Origin: Cryobacterium psychrotolerans
GTDB lineage: Bacteria; Actinomycetota; Actinomycetes; Actinomycetales; Microbacteriaceae
DNA: 64,000 bases
Direction of reading: 5' to 3'
Assembly (NCBI RefSeq): GCF_900101115.1
Contig: NZ_FNFU01000013.1
Coordinates: forward strand, 20,665 to 84,664
Positions within the stretch are counted from its first letter, which is position 1. The number at the start of each line of letters is the position of its first letter. The notes beneath the pieces were generated by a model. It was not told where the DNA came from. It did not search any database and saw only the letters and a list, made by a program, of their open reading frames with translations. Positions 31,431-40,541 of the stretch are shown piece by piece. A program made the position numbers and the translations under genes.

Positions 31431-33623
31431 CTAGAGCTCGACGTCGTCGACGTCCTCTTCGCCGGAGGGCACGGGCGGGGCGGCGGCGGATGCGACGGTG
31501 AGCGAGTCCCCGTCCGGTGCGAGTTCGACCCGAACCGTGTCACCGTCGCGAACCTCGCCGGACAGCAGCGCCCGGGCCAGCCGGTCGTCGATTTCCTGCT
31601 GCATCAGCCTGCGCAGCGGACGCGCGCCGTAGATCGGGTCGTATCCGCGCTCGGCCAGCCAGGCCCGGGCATCCGGGGTCACGGCCAGTTCGAGCCTGCG
31701 CTCGGCGAGCCGCCGCTGCAGACGGTCGACGTTCAGCTCCACGATCCGGCCGAGATCCTCCATCGACAGCGACGAGAACACCACGATGTCGTCGAGGCGG
31801 TTCACGAACTCGGGCTTGAAGGACTTGCGCACCAGGTCCCGGACGGCGGTTTCCTTCTGCTCGGGCGAGAGCGTCTGGTCGACCATGAACTGCGAACCGA
31901 GGTTCGAGGTGAGCACCATGATCGTGTTGCGGAAGTCGACGGTGCGGCCCTGGCCGTCGGTGAGCCGGCCGTCGTCGAGCACCTGCAGCAGCACGTCGAA
32001 CACCTCAGGGTGCGCCTTCTCTACCTCGTCGAAGAGGATCACAGAGTACGGCCGCCGGCGCACGGCCTCGGTGAGCTGCCCGCCCTGCTCGTACCCGATG
32101 TACCCGGGGGGCGCCCCGACCAGGCGCGATACGGAGAACTTCTCGCCGTACTCGCTCATGTCGATGCGCACCATCGCCTTCTCGTCGTCGAAGAGGAAGT
32201 CGGCGAGCGCCTTGGCCAGCTCCGTCTTGCCCACGCCGGTCGGGCCGAGGAACAGGAACGACCCGGTGGGCCGGTCTGGGTCGGAGATCCCGGCCCGGGT
32301 GCGGCGCACGGCGTCGGCAACCGCGCGCACGGCATCCTTCTGGCCGATCAGCCGGTGGGCGAGCTCGCCCTCGAGGTTCAGCAGCTTCTCGGTCTCGCCC
32401 TGCAGCAGGCGGCCCACCGGGATGCCGGTCCAGGCCGCGACCACGGCGGCGATGTCCTCTGCGGTGACGTGGTCGTTGACCATCCGCGGCCCCTCCGACT
32501 CGGTCTTCTCCGCGGCGGCCAGCTCCCGCTGCATCACCGGGATGTCGCCGTAGAGCAGGCGGGACGCCTTCTCCAGGTTGCCCTCCCGCTGTGCGCGGTC
32601 GGCCTCGCTGCGCGCGGAGTCGAGCCGTTCCTTGAGTTCGCCGACCCGGTTGAGCGAGGCCCGCTCCGTTTCCCAGCGCGCCTGCAGCTCGGAGAGCTTC
32701 TCCTGGCGCTCGGCGAGGTCTTCGCGCAGCTTCTGCAGCCGCAACCTGGACGCGTCGTCCTTCTCCTTCTTGAGGGCGAGCTCCTCGAGCCTGAGCCGAT
32801 CGACGCCGCGCCGCAGCTCGTCGATCTCCACCGGGGCCGAGTCGATTTCCATCCGCAGCCGGCTCGCCGCCTCGTCGATCAGGTCGATGGCCTTGTCCGG
32901 CAGCTGCCGGGCCGTGATGTACCGGTTCGACAGGGATGCCGCCGCCACGAGCGCCGAGTCGGCGATCGACACCTTGTGGTGGGCCTCGTAGCGCTCCTTG
33001 AGCCCGCGGAGGATGGCCACGGTGTCTTCGACGCTCGGTTCGTCCACGAGCACCGGCTGGAAACGGCGCTCGAGCGCGGCATCCTTCTCGATGAACTCGC
33101 GGTATTCGTTCAGGGTGGTCGCGCCGATCAGGCGGAGTTCGCCGCGGGCGAGCATGGGCTTGAGCATGTTGGAGGCCGCCACGGAGCCCTCGCCGCCGCC
33201 GGCGCCCATCAGGGTGTGCAGCTCATCGACGAAGGTGATGATCTCCCCCTCCGCGTCGTTGATCTCCTTGAGCACGGACTTCAGCCGCTCCTCGAACTCA
33301 CCGCGATACTTCGCGCCGGCGACGAGCGCGGCCAGGTCGAGGGAGACGAGCTGCTTGCCCTTGAGCGAATCGGCGACGTCGCCGGCGACGATGCGCTGGG
33401 CCAGCCCCTCGACGACGGCGGTCTTGCCCACGCCGGGTTCCCCGATGAGCACCGGGTTGTTCTTCGTGCGACGGGTGAGAACCTGGCTCACCCGGCGAAT
33501 CTCGGCATCGCGGCCGATCACCGGGTCGAGCTTGCCCGTGCGGGCGATTTCGGTGAGGTTGACCCCGTAGAGCTCCAGGGCGCTCTTCGCTTCCTCCTGG
33601 GGCGGCTGCTGTCCGGCTTGCAT
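31431..33623 (-). CDS. clpB: ATP-dependent chaperone ClpB lacking the N-terminal domain
   Basis: A 730-residue Hsp100 disaggregase. The first Walker A GEPGVGKT is at residues 61-68, compared with about 205 in full-length ClpB, so the Clp_N domain is missing. Both AAA modules are otherwise complete: [12 protein letters not shown], the coiled-coil middle domain (about residues 260-390, [14 protein letters not shown] onward), [33 protein letters not shown], and the C-terminal [16 protein letters not shown]. The middle domain marks it as ClpB, not ClpC or ClpX. AAGGAG precedes the ATG, and an HspR operator lies just upstream. Confidence 0.94.
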   Translation of the reverse strand: MQAGQQPPQEEAKSALELYGVNLTEIARTGKLDPVIGRDAEIRRVSQVLTRRTKNNPVLIGEPGVGKTAVVEGLAQRIVAGDVADSLKGKQLVSLDLAALVAGAKYRGEFEERLKSVLKEINDAEGEIITFVDELHTLMGAGGGEGSVAASNMLKPMLARGELRLIGATTLNEYREFIEKDAALERRFQPVLVDEPSVEDTVAILRGLKERYEAHHKVSIADSALVAAASLSNRYITARQLPDKAIDLIDEAASRLRMEIDSAPVEIDELRRGVDRLRLEELALKKEKDDASRLRLQKLREDLAERQEKLSELQARWETERASLNRVGELKERLDSARSEADRAQREGNLEKASRLLYGDIPVMQRELAAAEKTESEGPRMVNDHVTAEDIAAVVAAWTGIPVGRLLQGETEKLLNLEGELAHRLIGQKDAVRAVADAVRRTRAGISDPDRPTGSFLFLGPTGVGKTELAKALADFLFDDEKAMVRIDMSEYGEKFSVSRLVGAPPGYIGYEQGGQLTEAVRRRPYSVILFDEVEKAHPEVFDVLLQVLDDGRLTDGQGRTVDFRNTIMVLTSNLGSQFMVDQTLSPEQKETAVRDLVRKSFKPEFVNRLDDIVVFSSLSMEDLGRIVELNVDRLQRRLAERRLELAVTPDARAWLAERGYDPIYGARPLRRLMQQEIDDRLARALLSGEVRDGDTVRVELAPDGDSLTVASAAAPPVPSGEEDVDDVEL

Positions 33624-33641
33624 CGCGAGGTCTCCTTCAAA

Positions 33642-33662
33642 GTTGAGTCTGATTGGCTCAAG
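33642..33662 (-). promoter_or_regulatory. HAIR element (HspR operator) before clpB
   Basis: On the minus strand the site reads CTTGAGC-N7-ACTCAAC, close to the consensus CTTGAGT-N7-ACTCAAG. It lies 19 bases before the clpB ATG. HspR is encoded at 39124-39540. Confidence 0.85.
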
Positions 33663-33764
33663 TTTATCGAGATTGGGCGATTCCCGCTAGGGCGGACTCT
33701 CTCCGGGCCTCCCAGCCGCGCGTGAGAGACTGGACGTCGACTTACGTACGGATTTCCTCCCACT

Positions 33765-36700
33765 ATGGCCCATACCCTCAGCTCGCACGAGATTGCCCTG
33801 CTCGTCGGCAGCCAGGCCTTCTCCCGCGGCGAGCGCTACGTGCGCAACGGACACGTGCAAAAACAAACCTGGTTCGGTTCCGGCACCCAGCTCTTCGGAC
33901 AGGTGCGGGGCACTCGCCCCGAGCCCTATTCGGTGACCGTGTCGTTCACGGTGAACGCCGCCGGGCAGGCCAGCCGGGCCACGGGCGTGTGCACCTGCCC
34001 GGTCAAGCGCAACTGCAAGCATGTCGCCGCCCTGCTCCTGGCCAGCCGGGATTCCCCGGCGGACGGCCCCGATGGCCCGATTCGAGAACGCCGGATGCCA
34101 GCCTTCGAGCCCGGGGCCCGGCCTGCCGCGCCCAGGGCGCCCTCGCAGCAGGGCGTCTCGGTCGTCCGGACCCGCGCCAGGCTCGCCCTGCAATTCGAGC
34201 TGCTCGCCCCGATCAGCACCGGCTGGTACTCGGCCGGGCGCACGCGTCCGGCGCGGCGCCTGGGCATCCGCCCGATGGTGATGGGCAGCGGCGGCTCCTG
34301 GATCCGCGGCGGCCTGACCTGGGACAACCTGCTCTACTCCCTCGACTCGCTCGATGCCACCCACGTGTCGATCCTGACCTCCCTGCGCGCGCTGTATGCG
34401 GCGGGCCGGGGCTACCGCGCCCCGGCCGACAACTGGTTGCACCTCGACGACGCCGGGAACGAGGACCTCTGGGAGATCCTCGACACGGCCCAGGGCGCCC
34501 GGATGCCGCTGGTCTACGCCAACCCGGCGCAGGATCCGGTGGTGCTCTCGTCTGCTCCGGCCACCCTGGCGGTCGACATCAGTCGCGGCGAAGCCGGGCT
34601 CGCGCTCACGCCGACCGTCACGCTCGCCGGCCGGCGCCTCGATCGGCAGCACCTCGGTTTCCTCGGCGATCCGGCGCACGGGCTGTTCGCCTGGGACGGG
34701 CCCGGCGGCGAAGCGGCCCCGGGCGGCGATGTCCGGCTCACCCTCGCGCAGCTCTCCCACCCGGTCAGCGCCCAACTGCGCGCCCTCGCCGAGAGCGCGA
34801 ACCGTCTGGTGCGTTCGAACGACGAGGATGCCTTCCTCGCCCAGGTCTACCCGTTCCTGCGGCGGCAGGGCGCGGTGACCAGCCGCGACGGGTCGTTCGA
34901 CCTGCCCGACATCCCTCGCCCCGTGCTGGCGCTGGCGATCACGCACTCCGACGAGACCGCGGCCGGCCCGCGGATCGGCGTGCGCTGGGACTGGCGCTAC
35001 CTGGCCCCGGGCGACTCGCCCGCGGCGGTGTCCGGTTCCCGGCGCCCCCTGTGGCCGTGGCCGGGCGACACGGCCTTCCGCGACGAGGGTCGTGAGGCGG
35101 ATATCCTGAACGCGCTGGGCCCCGCGCTCGCCCGGTTCCCGACCATCGCGCCCCAGCACCGCGGCGCGCCCCGGCTGAACGCGTCGGCGGGCCTCGCCGG
35201 AGGCGCGATGATCGCGTTCCTGGACGCGGTGCCCGAGTTCACCCGGTCCGGCGACGTGGTCGTAGAGGTGATCGGCGACGCCCCCGACTACCGTGCCGCG
35301 GAGCAGCCGCCGGTGATCAGCCTGGCCACGACAGACCGGGCCGACAGCCGCGACTGGTTCGACCTGGCCGTGACGGTGAGCATCGACGGCGAGAGCATCC
35401 CCTTCGACGCGCTCTTCCTGGCCCTCGCCGCCGACCGGGACGTGATGATCCTGCGCAGCGGCACGTACTTCAGCCTCGACCGGCCCGAGTTGCACCAGCT
35501 CCGGCGCCTGATCGAGGAGGCGCGCGCGCTGCAGGAGCCGGGCTCGGCCGCGCTCGGAATCAGCCGGTTCCAGGTGGACCTCTGGGACGAGCTGCAGGCG
35601 CTCGGCGTGGTGGCCGCCCAGGCGGCCGCCTGGCGCGAGACGATGGCCGGCCTGGCCGCGACGGTGTCGACGGATGCGACGGCGCTGCCCGGATGCCCCC
35701 TGCCGAGCGGCATCCAGGCCACGCTGCGCGGCTACCAGCAGGCCGGCTACGACTGGCTGAGCTTCCTCTACGACCACCAGCTGGGCGGCATCCTCGCCGA
35801 CGACATGGGGCTCGGCAAGACGCTGCAGGCGATCGCCCTGATCGCCCGGGCGCGCGAGCAGGGCGCCGGGCGGGACGAGCCGGGTGCCCGACCCCCGTTC
35901 CTGGTCGTCGCGCCGACCAGCGTGGTGCCGAACTGGTCCGTCGAGTGCGCCAGGTTCGCGCCGGGGCTCACCGTGGCGACGATCACCGAAACAACCCGCA
36001 AGCGGGGTACCGTCCTGGCGGACGTGATCGCCGGCGCGGATGTCGTGATCACCTCGTACACGCTCTTTCGGCTGGACTTCGAGGAGTACAACGCCCGGGA
36101 GTGGGCCGGCCTGCTGCTCGACGAGGCGCAGTTCGTCAAGAACCACCAGTCCCGCGCGCACCAGTGCGCCCGCCGCCTGTCGACGCCGTTCAAGCTGGCG
36201 ATCACCGGCACGCCGCTCGAAAACAACCTGATGGAGTTTTGGTCGTTGCTCTCGATCACCGCGCCGGGTCTGTTCCCGAGCCCGAGCCGGTTCGCCGAGT
36301 ACTACCGGAAACCGATCGAGAAGGAGTCCGACGGCGACCGGCTGGACCAGTTGCGCCGGCGCATCCGCCCGTTCATGCTGCGCCGCACGAAGGACGAGGT
36401 GGCCCGGGACCTGCCGGCCAAGCAGGAGCAGGTGCTCGAGCTCGAACTGCACCCGAAGCACCGCAAGGTCTACGAGACGCACCTGCAGCGGGAGCGGCAG
36501 AAGGTGCTCGGGCTGATCGGCGACCTGGGCGCGAACCGGTTCGAGATCTTCCGGTCGCTGACCATGCTGCGCCAGCTCAGCCTCGACGCCAGCCTCTACG
36601 ACCCGGCCTACGAGGGAATCCCCTCGACCAAGCTCGACGCCCTGCTCGAACTGCTCGCCGACACCGTGGCCGAGGGGCACCGCACCCTCATCTTCAGCCA

Positions 36701-37127
36701 GTTCACCCAGTACCTCGGCAAGGCCAGGGACCGCCTGGACGCCGCCGGGATCTCGTACGCCTACCTCGACGGCAAGACGCGCAACCGGGCGCGGGTGATC
36801 GCAGACTTCAAGGAGGGCGACGCCTCGGTCTTCCTGATCAGCCTCAAGGCGGGCGGGTTCGGCCTCAACCTGACCGAGGCGGACTACGTCATCCTGCTCG
36901 ACCCCTGGTGGAACCCGGCGACCGAGGCGCAGGCCGTCGACCGCGTGCACCGGATCGGCCAGAGCAAGAACGTCATGGTCTACCGGCTGGTCTCCAGGGA
37001 CACGATCGAGGAGAAGGTGATGGCGCTTAAGGCCGCCAAGGCCCGGCTGTTCGACAGCGTGATGACGACCGGCTCCGCCCACGGCACCGCGCTCTCGGCC
37101 GCCGACATCCGCGAGCTCCTGGCCTGA
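33765..37127 (+). CDS. SNF2-family DEAD/DEAH helicase with SWIM zinc finger
   Basis: A 1120-residue DNA translocase. The SWIM zinc finger CTCPVKRNCKH uses Cys 76, 78, 84 and His 86. After a long bacterial-specific middle part, the two RecA lobes carry LADDMGLGKTLQAIAL (about residue 679), LLLDEAQFVKN (about 785), ITGTPLENN, LIFSQFTQYL and VDRVHRIGQSKNVMVYRLV (about 1058). These are all the Snf2 motifs I to VI. Such proteins remodel or move along DNA or bound RNA polymerase. The partner is unknown. It is divergent from clpB with about 140 bases between. Confidence 0.92.
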   Translation: MAHTLSSHEIALLVGSQAFSRGERYVRNGHVQKQTWFGSGTQLFGQVRGTRPEPYSVTVSFTVNAAGQASRATGVCTCPVKRNCKHVAALLLASRDSPADGPDGPIRERRMPAFEPGARPAAPRAPSQQGVSVVRTRARLALQFELLAPISTGWYSAGRTRPARRLGIRPMVMGSGGSWIRGGLTWDNLLYSLDSLDATHVSILTSLRALYAAGRGYRAPADNWLHLDDAGNEDLWEILDTAQGARMPLVYANPAQDPVVLSSAPATLAVDISRGEAGLALTPTVTLAGRRLDRQHLGFLGDPAHGLFAWDGPGGEAAPGGDVRLTLAQLSHPVSAQLRALAESANRLVRSNDEDAFLAQVYPFLRRQGAVTSRDGSFDLPDIPRPVLALAITHSDETAAGPRIGVRWDWRYLAPGDSPAAVSGSRRPLWPWPGDTAFRDEGREADILNALGPALARFPTIAPQHRGAPRLNASAGLAGGAMIAFLDAVPEFTRSGDVVVEVIGDAPDYRAAEQPPVISLATTDRADSRDWFDLAVTVSIDGESIPFDALFLALAADRDVMILRSGTYFSLDRPELHQLRRLIEEARALQEPGSAALGISRFQVDLWDELQALGVVAAQAAAWRETMAGLAATVSTDATALPGCPLPSGIQATLRGYQQAGYDWLSFLYDHQLGGILADDMGLGKTLQAIALIARAREQGAGRDEPGARPPFLVVAPTSVVPNWSVECARFAPGLTVATITETTRKRGTVLADVIAGADVVITSYTLFRLDFEEYNAREWAGLLLDEAQFVKNHQSRAHQCARRLSTPFKLAITGTPLENNLMEFWSLLSITAPGLFPSPSRFAEYYRKPIEKESDGDRLDQLRRRIRPFMLRRTKDEVARDLPAKQEQVLELELHPKHRKVYETHLQRERQKVLGLIGDLGANRFEIFRSLTMLRQLSLDASLYDPAYEGIPSTKLDALLELLADTVAEGHRTLIFSQFTQYLGKARDRLDAAGISYAYLDGKTRNRARVIADFKEGDASVFLISLKAGGFGLNLTEADYVILLDPWWNPATEAQAVDRVHRIGQSKNVMVYRLVSRDTIEEKVMALKAAKARLFDSVMTTGSAHGTALSAADIRELLA

Positions 37128-37198
37128 GGGCGGGGCGCGCCGGTTCCGGCGGGCTTGCCGAGCCGCCACACGCGGAGCGTCCGCCTAGCCGCCCACGG

Positions 37199-37204
37199 CA
37201 GAAT
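37199..37204 (+). promoter_or_regulatory. -10 hexamer CAGAAT, leaderless type
   Basis: CAGAAT ends 6 bases before the GTG at 37211, as before ltrA. Confidence 0.45.
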
Positions 37205-37210
37205 GGTCGG

Positions 37211-37861
37211 GTGAGCCCCACCACGACCTTCGCCCTGATCCGCCACGGCCAGACCGCCTGGAACGCCCAGCAGCGCATCCAGGGCGCGACCGACATCCCG
37301 CTCAACGACACCGGCCGAGGGCAGGCGACGGATGCCGTCACGGCCCTGTCCGGTTACGACTGGGACTTCCTCGCCTCCTCGCCGCTCTCCCGCGCCGCCG
37401 AGACGGCCGACCTCATCGCCGCGGGGCTCGAGCTCGACGTCACCCGGCGCATCCCGGGCCTCGTCGAGCGCGACTACGGCCCGGCCGAGGGACTCCGCGC
37501 GGGCGACGAACTCGAGGCGCTCCGGTTTCCGGGCGGCTTCCACGGCGCGGAGAGCGAGTCCGCCGTCGCCGAACGCGCAATCGACAGCCTGGAGCTGCTC
37601 GCCCGGGAACACCGCGGGGCGCGCATCATCATCGTCACCCACGGCACGCTCATCCGGCTCGCCCTCACGAGGGCGTTCGCCCGGGACGTGGGCACCATCG
37701 ACAATGCCGCGCTCACCCGCGTGCGCCACCACGCCGACGCCTGGCACCTCGACCTCCTGAACGGAATCCCCCTCTCCTCCCCCCCCCCCCCGAAACCGCA
37801 GTTGTGCGCGTTAAAACGCCCGAATAACGCGCACAACTGCGGTTTCGCGGGGGTGAGTTAG
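37211..37861 (+). CDS. histidine phosphatase family protein
   Basis: A 216-residue phosphoglycerate-mutase-like enzyme. The phosphohistidine motif is LIRHGQTAWN (Arg 11, His 12), the second core Arg is in SPLSRAAETADLI, the acid in VERDYGPAEG, and the second His in IIVTHGTLIRLAL near residue 142. The catalytic core ends near residue 185. The remaining residues come from a 13-C run and a palindromic repeat, ending in a frame that stops only at 37859. The tail is therefore unlikely to be functional. The substrate is unknown. Confidence 0.87.
   Translation: MSPTTTFALIRHGQTAWNAQQRIQGATDIPLNDTGRGQATDAVTALSGYDWDFLASSPLSRAAETADLIAAGLELDVTRRIPGLVERDYGPAEGLRAGDELEALRFPGGFHGAESESAVAERAIDSLELLAREHRGARIIIVTHGTLIRLALTRAFARDVGTIDNAALTRVRHHADAWHLDLLNGIPLSSPPPPKPQLCALKRPNNAHNCGFAGVS
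37779..37791 (+). repeat. 13-base poly-C tract near the end of a coding region
   Basis: An uninterrupted run of 13 C lies in the phosphatase reading frame, directly before palindrome A. Loss of one C would end the protein at the TAA in the palindrome loop; gain of one would end it at another TAA a little further on. Confidence 0.85.
37791..37847. repeat. palindromic repeat family A, copy 2
   Basis: Perfect 23-base arms (37791-37813 and 37825-37847) enclose an 11-base loop. The arms share CGAAACCGCAGTTGTGCGC with the element at 957-1017. It lies between converging genes and overlaps the 3' coding end of the phosphatase. Likely a two-way terminator or dispersed repeat. Confidence 0.88.
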
Positions 37862-38994
37862 CGGGTTGAGACGGTGACGGTGAATTTGGCGTTGCGAGCG
37901 ACCTGGTGCGTCGGGCCGACGATGCGGGTGAGCGCGGGGCGGTAGCCGAGGTGGGTGTTCCAGACGGTCCACAGCTCCCCGCCGGGCCGGAGCACGCGCG
38001 CGGCATCCTCGAAGAGCTTCAGCGCGATCCCGGCGTGCACCGACGAGCCGATGTGGAAGGGCGGGTTCAGCACAATCAGCTCGGCCGAGGCATCCGGTCG
38101 GCTGCCGAGCGCGTCGTCCCGCACGACACGCACCCGGTCGGTCACGCCGTTGGCCTCCATGGTGGCCCGGGCGGATGCGACGGCCGCGGCCGACTGGTCG
38201 GTGGCGATCAGCCGCAGCCCGGGGCGGCGCCGGGCCAGGGCTGCCGCGAGCACGCCGGTGCCGCAGCCGAGGTCGATGGCCGACCCGGCATCCGGCTTCA
38301 TCCGGTCGAGGAACTCCAGCAGGAATCGCGTGCCGATGTCGATCGTGGTGCCCGCGAAGGCCGCCCCGTGCGCGCAGACTGTGAGCGACAGCCCGGGGGC
38401 CAGGTCGTCGTGCCGCGCCACCCGCGGCCAGGCCGGCGCGTCGGTCACCGGCAACGGCGCCGAGGCGATCAGCACCCGGGACTTCTGCCGGGCCGGCGAC
38501 ACCTGCAGTTCGCCGAAATGGCGGCCCAGGACCTCGTTCATGGCGATGGTCATGTGCTTGATCCGTCCGCCCGCGAACACGCGCACGTGCGGCGACGCGA
38601 ACCGGCGCACGGCGTCGGCCAGCTCGTCGAGCGCCGACAGGCTGCGCGGCAATTGCAGCAGCACAACCCGAGCCCCGGCCAGGAGTTCCTCGCCCAGCGG
38701 CAGCGAGCGGTAGGCCTCCGCCAACCCGGACTCGGCCGCGTTGCGGGCGAGCGCCTGCTCACCGGAGAGTCCGTCCTGGTGGGTCCGGATGCCCCGCGCG
38801 CCGTGCAGCGCCGCCGCACCGAGCGTGAGCGCCCCGTAATGGTCCTCGAGCACGACCACCTCTCCGGGCCCCGCAGCCGCCAGGTCCGCGGCCGCCTCAT
38901 CGAGGATCAGCCGGTCGCTCGCGTCGACGGCGAAGAGGTTCTCGGCCTCGACATCCGGGTGGCGCCGGAGGCGGTCGAAGGAGAAGTCGGGCAT
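37858..38994 (-). CDS. class I SAM-dependent methyltransferase, RsmC/RlmG type
   Basis: A 378-residue protein with two methyltransferase-like halves. The N-terminal half is degenerate (VVVLEDHYGALTLGAAAL). The C-terminal half is active in appearance, with AIDLGCGTGVLAAALARR near residue 242 and VLNPPFHIGSSVHAG near 310. This architecture and the NPPF motif are those of the rRNA guanine-N2 methyltransferases RsmC and RlmG. The exact target guanine is not predictable. It overlaps the converging phosphatase stop by four bases, and TACCCT lies 6 bases before its ATG. Confidence 0.87.
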   Translation of the reverse strand: MPDFSFDRLRRHPDVEAENLFAVDASDRLILDEAAADLAAAGPGEVVVLEDHYGALTLGAAALHGARGIRTHQDGLSGEQALARNAAESGLAEAYRSLPLGEELLAGARVVLLQLPRSLSALDELADAVRRFASPHVRVFAGGRIKHMTIAMNEVLGRHFGELQVSPARQKSRVLIASAPLPVTDAPAWPRVARHDDLAPGLSLTVCAHGAAFAGTTIDIGTRFLLEFLDRMKPDAGSAIDLGCGTGVLAAALARRRPGLRLIATDQSAAAVASARATMEANGVTDRVRVVRDDALGSRPDASAELIVLNPPFHIGSSVHAGIALKLFEDAARVLRPGGELWTVWNTHLGYRPALTRIVGPTHQVARNAKFTVTVSTR

Positions 38995-39000
38995 CCCCTC

Positions 39001-39006
39001 AGGGTA
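39001..39006 (-). promoter_or_regulatory. -10 hexamer TACCCT, leaderless type
   Basis: On the minus strand TACCCT ends 6 bases before the ATG at 38994. Confidence 0.45.
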
Positions 39007-39064
39007 GCCGGGCCAAGGTAGCCGGGACGCTGGGGCGCCCTCCCCGCGGTCGCCAGGTTTGACC

Positions 39065-39112
39065 TGCGGACAACGAACCTTCGCGAGCGAAGTAGAAGGT
39101 GCGTTGTCCGCA
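39065..39112. repeat. palindromic repeat family B, copy 2
   Basis: Arms of 18 bases (39065-39082, 39095-39112; TGCGGACAACGAACCTTC type) match at 17 positions around a 12-base loop. The element begins 11 bases after the hspR stop on the minus strand, so it probably terminates the dnaK operon. It is related to 16481-16539. Confidence 0.82.
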
Positions 39113-39123
39113 ACTCAGCGCTG

Positions 39124-39540
39124 TCAGCGAGGTTCGAGCGGCCGCCAGATGACCACCTGGTTCGAGCGGCGGAGGCGCGTTCCGGCCCGCATCGAGGTGA
39201 CCTCACCGGCCGAGCCGGCCGCGAAAACGCGGCGGCCCGGGCGGTTGAGCATCTCATCGGCCAGGGCCGATTCGAGTTCACGCAGCCGGGCCTCGAGTCC
39301 ACGCACGTGGTCTTCGAGCTCGAGAATGCGCCGGATGCCTTCCAGGCTCACCCCCTGGGCGCCCAGCTGGGCGACCTCCCGCAGCCTGGCCACGTCCCGC
39401 ACGGAGTAGCGGCGGGACTTCCCGGGCGTGCGCCCCGGGCTGACGAGCCCGAGGCGATCGTATTGGCGCAGGGTTTGCGGGTGCATGCCCGCAAGCTCCG
39501 CCGCCATCGAAATCACGAAGACCCGGGTGTTCTCGTCCAT
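39124..39540 (-). CDS. hspR: heat shock repressor HspR (MerR family)
   Basis: A 138-residue MerR-type regulator. The N-terminal winged helix VFVISMAAELAGMHPQTLRQYDRLGLVSPGRT (written here in part) is followed by RRYSVRDVARLREVAQL and a coiled coil near residues 75-100. This matches actinobacterial HspR, which binds HAIR sites and represses dnaK and clpB with DnaK as co-repressor. It is the last gene of the dnaK operon, two bases after dnaJ. Three HAIR-type sites occur in this window. Confidence 0.94.
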   Translation of the reverse strand: MDENTRVFVISMAAELAGMHPQTLRQYDRLGLVSPGRTPGKSRRYSVRDVARLREVAQLGAQGVSLEGIRRILELEDHVRGLEARLRELESALADEMLNRPGRRVFAAGSAGEVTSMRAGTRLRRSNQVVIWRPLEPR

Positions 39541-39542
39541 GG

Positions 39543-40541
39543 TCAGTCCTTCGCCCTCGCCAGGAGGTCCTCACGCGGGTTTTCCCTGGGCAGGGCCTCG
39601 GCGAACGCCTCGAGCTTCTCCTGGGCGTCATTCGACAGGTGCGACGGAACGGCCACCTGCACGACCGCGAGGAGGTCACCGACGCCCTTGGGCGTGGTCA
39701 CCCCGCGTCCCTTGACCCGGAGCACCCGGCCGCTGGGCGTGCCAGGGGCGACGCGCAGCTTGACCGGGGGGCCGCCGAGCGTCGGCACCTCGATCGTGGC
39801 GCCGAGGGTCGCCTCGACGAACGTGATCGGCACGGTGACGCGCAGGTTGAGTCCTTCGCGCTCGAAGACCGGGTGCTTGCGCACCGTGATCGTGAGCATG
39901 ATGTCGCCCGGCTCGCCACCGTCGGGGCTCGGCTGCCCCTTGCCGCGCAGTTTGATCTTCTGGCCGTCGGCCACGCCCGCGGGAATCTTGACCTTGATCG
40001 GCCGGCCATCCTGCGTCTGCAGCGTGATCTGGTCGCCGTGGACGGCGGTGATGAAGTCGATGGTGGCCGTGGCGACCACGTCATGGCCCCTGCTCGGCCC
40101 ACCGTAGCCGCGGAAGCCGCCGCTGGAGGTGCCGAACTGGCCGCCGCCGCGTCCGAAGACGCCGCCGAGCACGTCGTCGAACCCGCCCTGCTGGAAGCTG
40201 TAGCCCTGCTGGCGCCCCCCGCCACCGCCACCGAACATGCCGCCGAAGACGTCCTCGAACCCGCCGGCCTGTCCGCCGCCGCCCGGGGCGGTGAAGCGTG
40301 CTCCACCGCCCATGGCGCGCACGGCGTCGTACTCCTTGCGCTGTTCAGCGTCGCCGATGACGGCATGCGCCTCGCTGAGTTCCTTGAACTTGGCCTCGGC
40401 CGCCGCATTGCCCGGATTCGCATCCGGATGGTACTTGCGGGCGAGCTTCCGGTAAGCCTTCTTCAGCTCGGCCGGCGAGACGTCCTTGGAGACGCCAAGG
40501 ACCTTGTAGAAATCCTTATCGAACCAGTCCTGGCTAGCCAT
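39543..40541 (-). CDS. dnaJ: DnaJ-type co-chaperone without zinc finger
   Basis: A 332-residue J-protein. The J domain (FYKVLGVSKDVSPAELKKAY) carries HPD near residues 38-40. A Gly/Phe-rich linker follows (about 76-150, GGGGGGRQQGYSF), then two C-terminal client-binding domains (RPIKVKIPAGVADGQKIKLRGKG, IEVPTLGGPPVKLRVAPGT). The four CxxCxGxG repeats of classical DnaJ are absent, so this is a type II (CbpA-like) J-protein of the kind often linked with hspR in actinobacteria. It overlaps grpE by eight bases. Confidence 0.94.
   Translation of the reverse strand: MASQDWFDKDFYKVLGVSKDVSPAELKKAYRKLARKYHPDANPGNAAAEAKFKELSEAHAVIGDAEQRKEYDAVRAMGGGARFTAPGGGGQAGGFEDVFGGMFGGGGGGRQQGYSFQQGGFDDVLGGVFGRGGGQFGTSSGGFRGYGGPSRGHDVVATATIDFITAVHGDQITLQTQDGRPIKVKIPAGVADGQKIKLRGKGQPSPDGGEPGDIMLTITVRKHPVFEREGLNLRVTVPITFVEATLGATIEVPTLGGPPVKLRVAPGTPSGRVLRVKGRGVTTPKGVGDLLAVVQVAVPSHLSNDAQEKLEAFAEALPRENPREDLLARAKD

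Noticed and set aside
33687..37169. Long open frame antisense to the SNF2 helicase
   Set aside because: It is rich in Gly/Arg/Pro/Glu low-complexity sequence, has no domain, and mirrors the codon bias of the true gene. Long antisense frames are expected in GC-rich coding DNA.
40140..40320. Repeat-like GC tract
   Set aside because: It codes for the Gly/Phe-rich linker of DnaJ.
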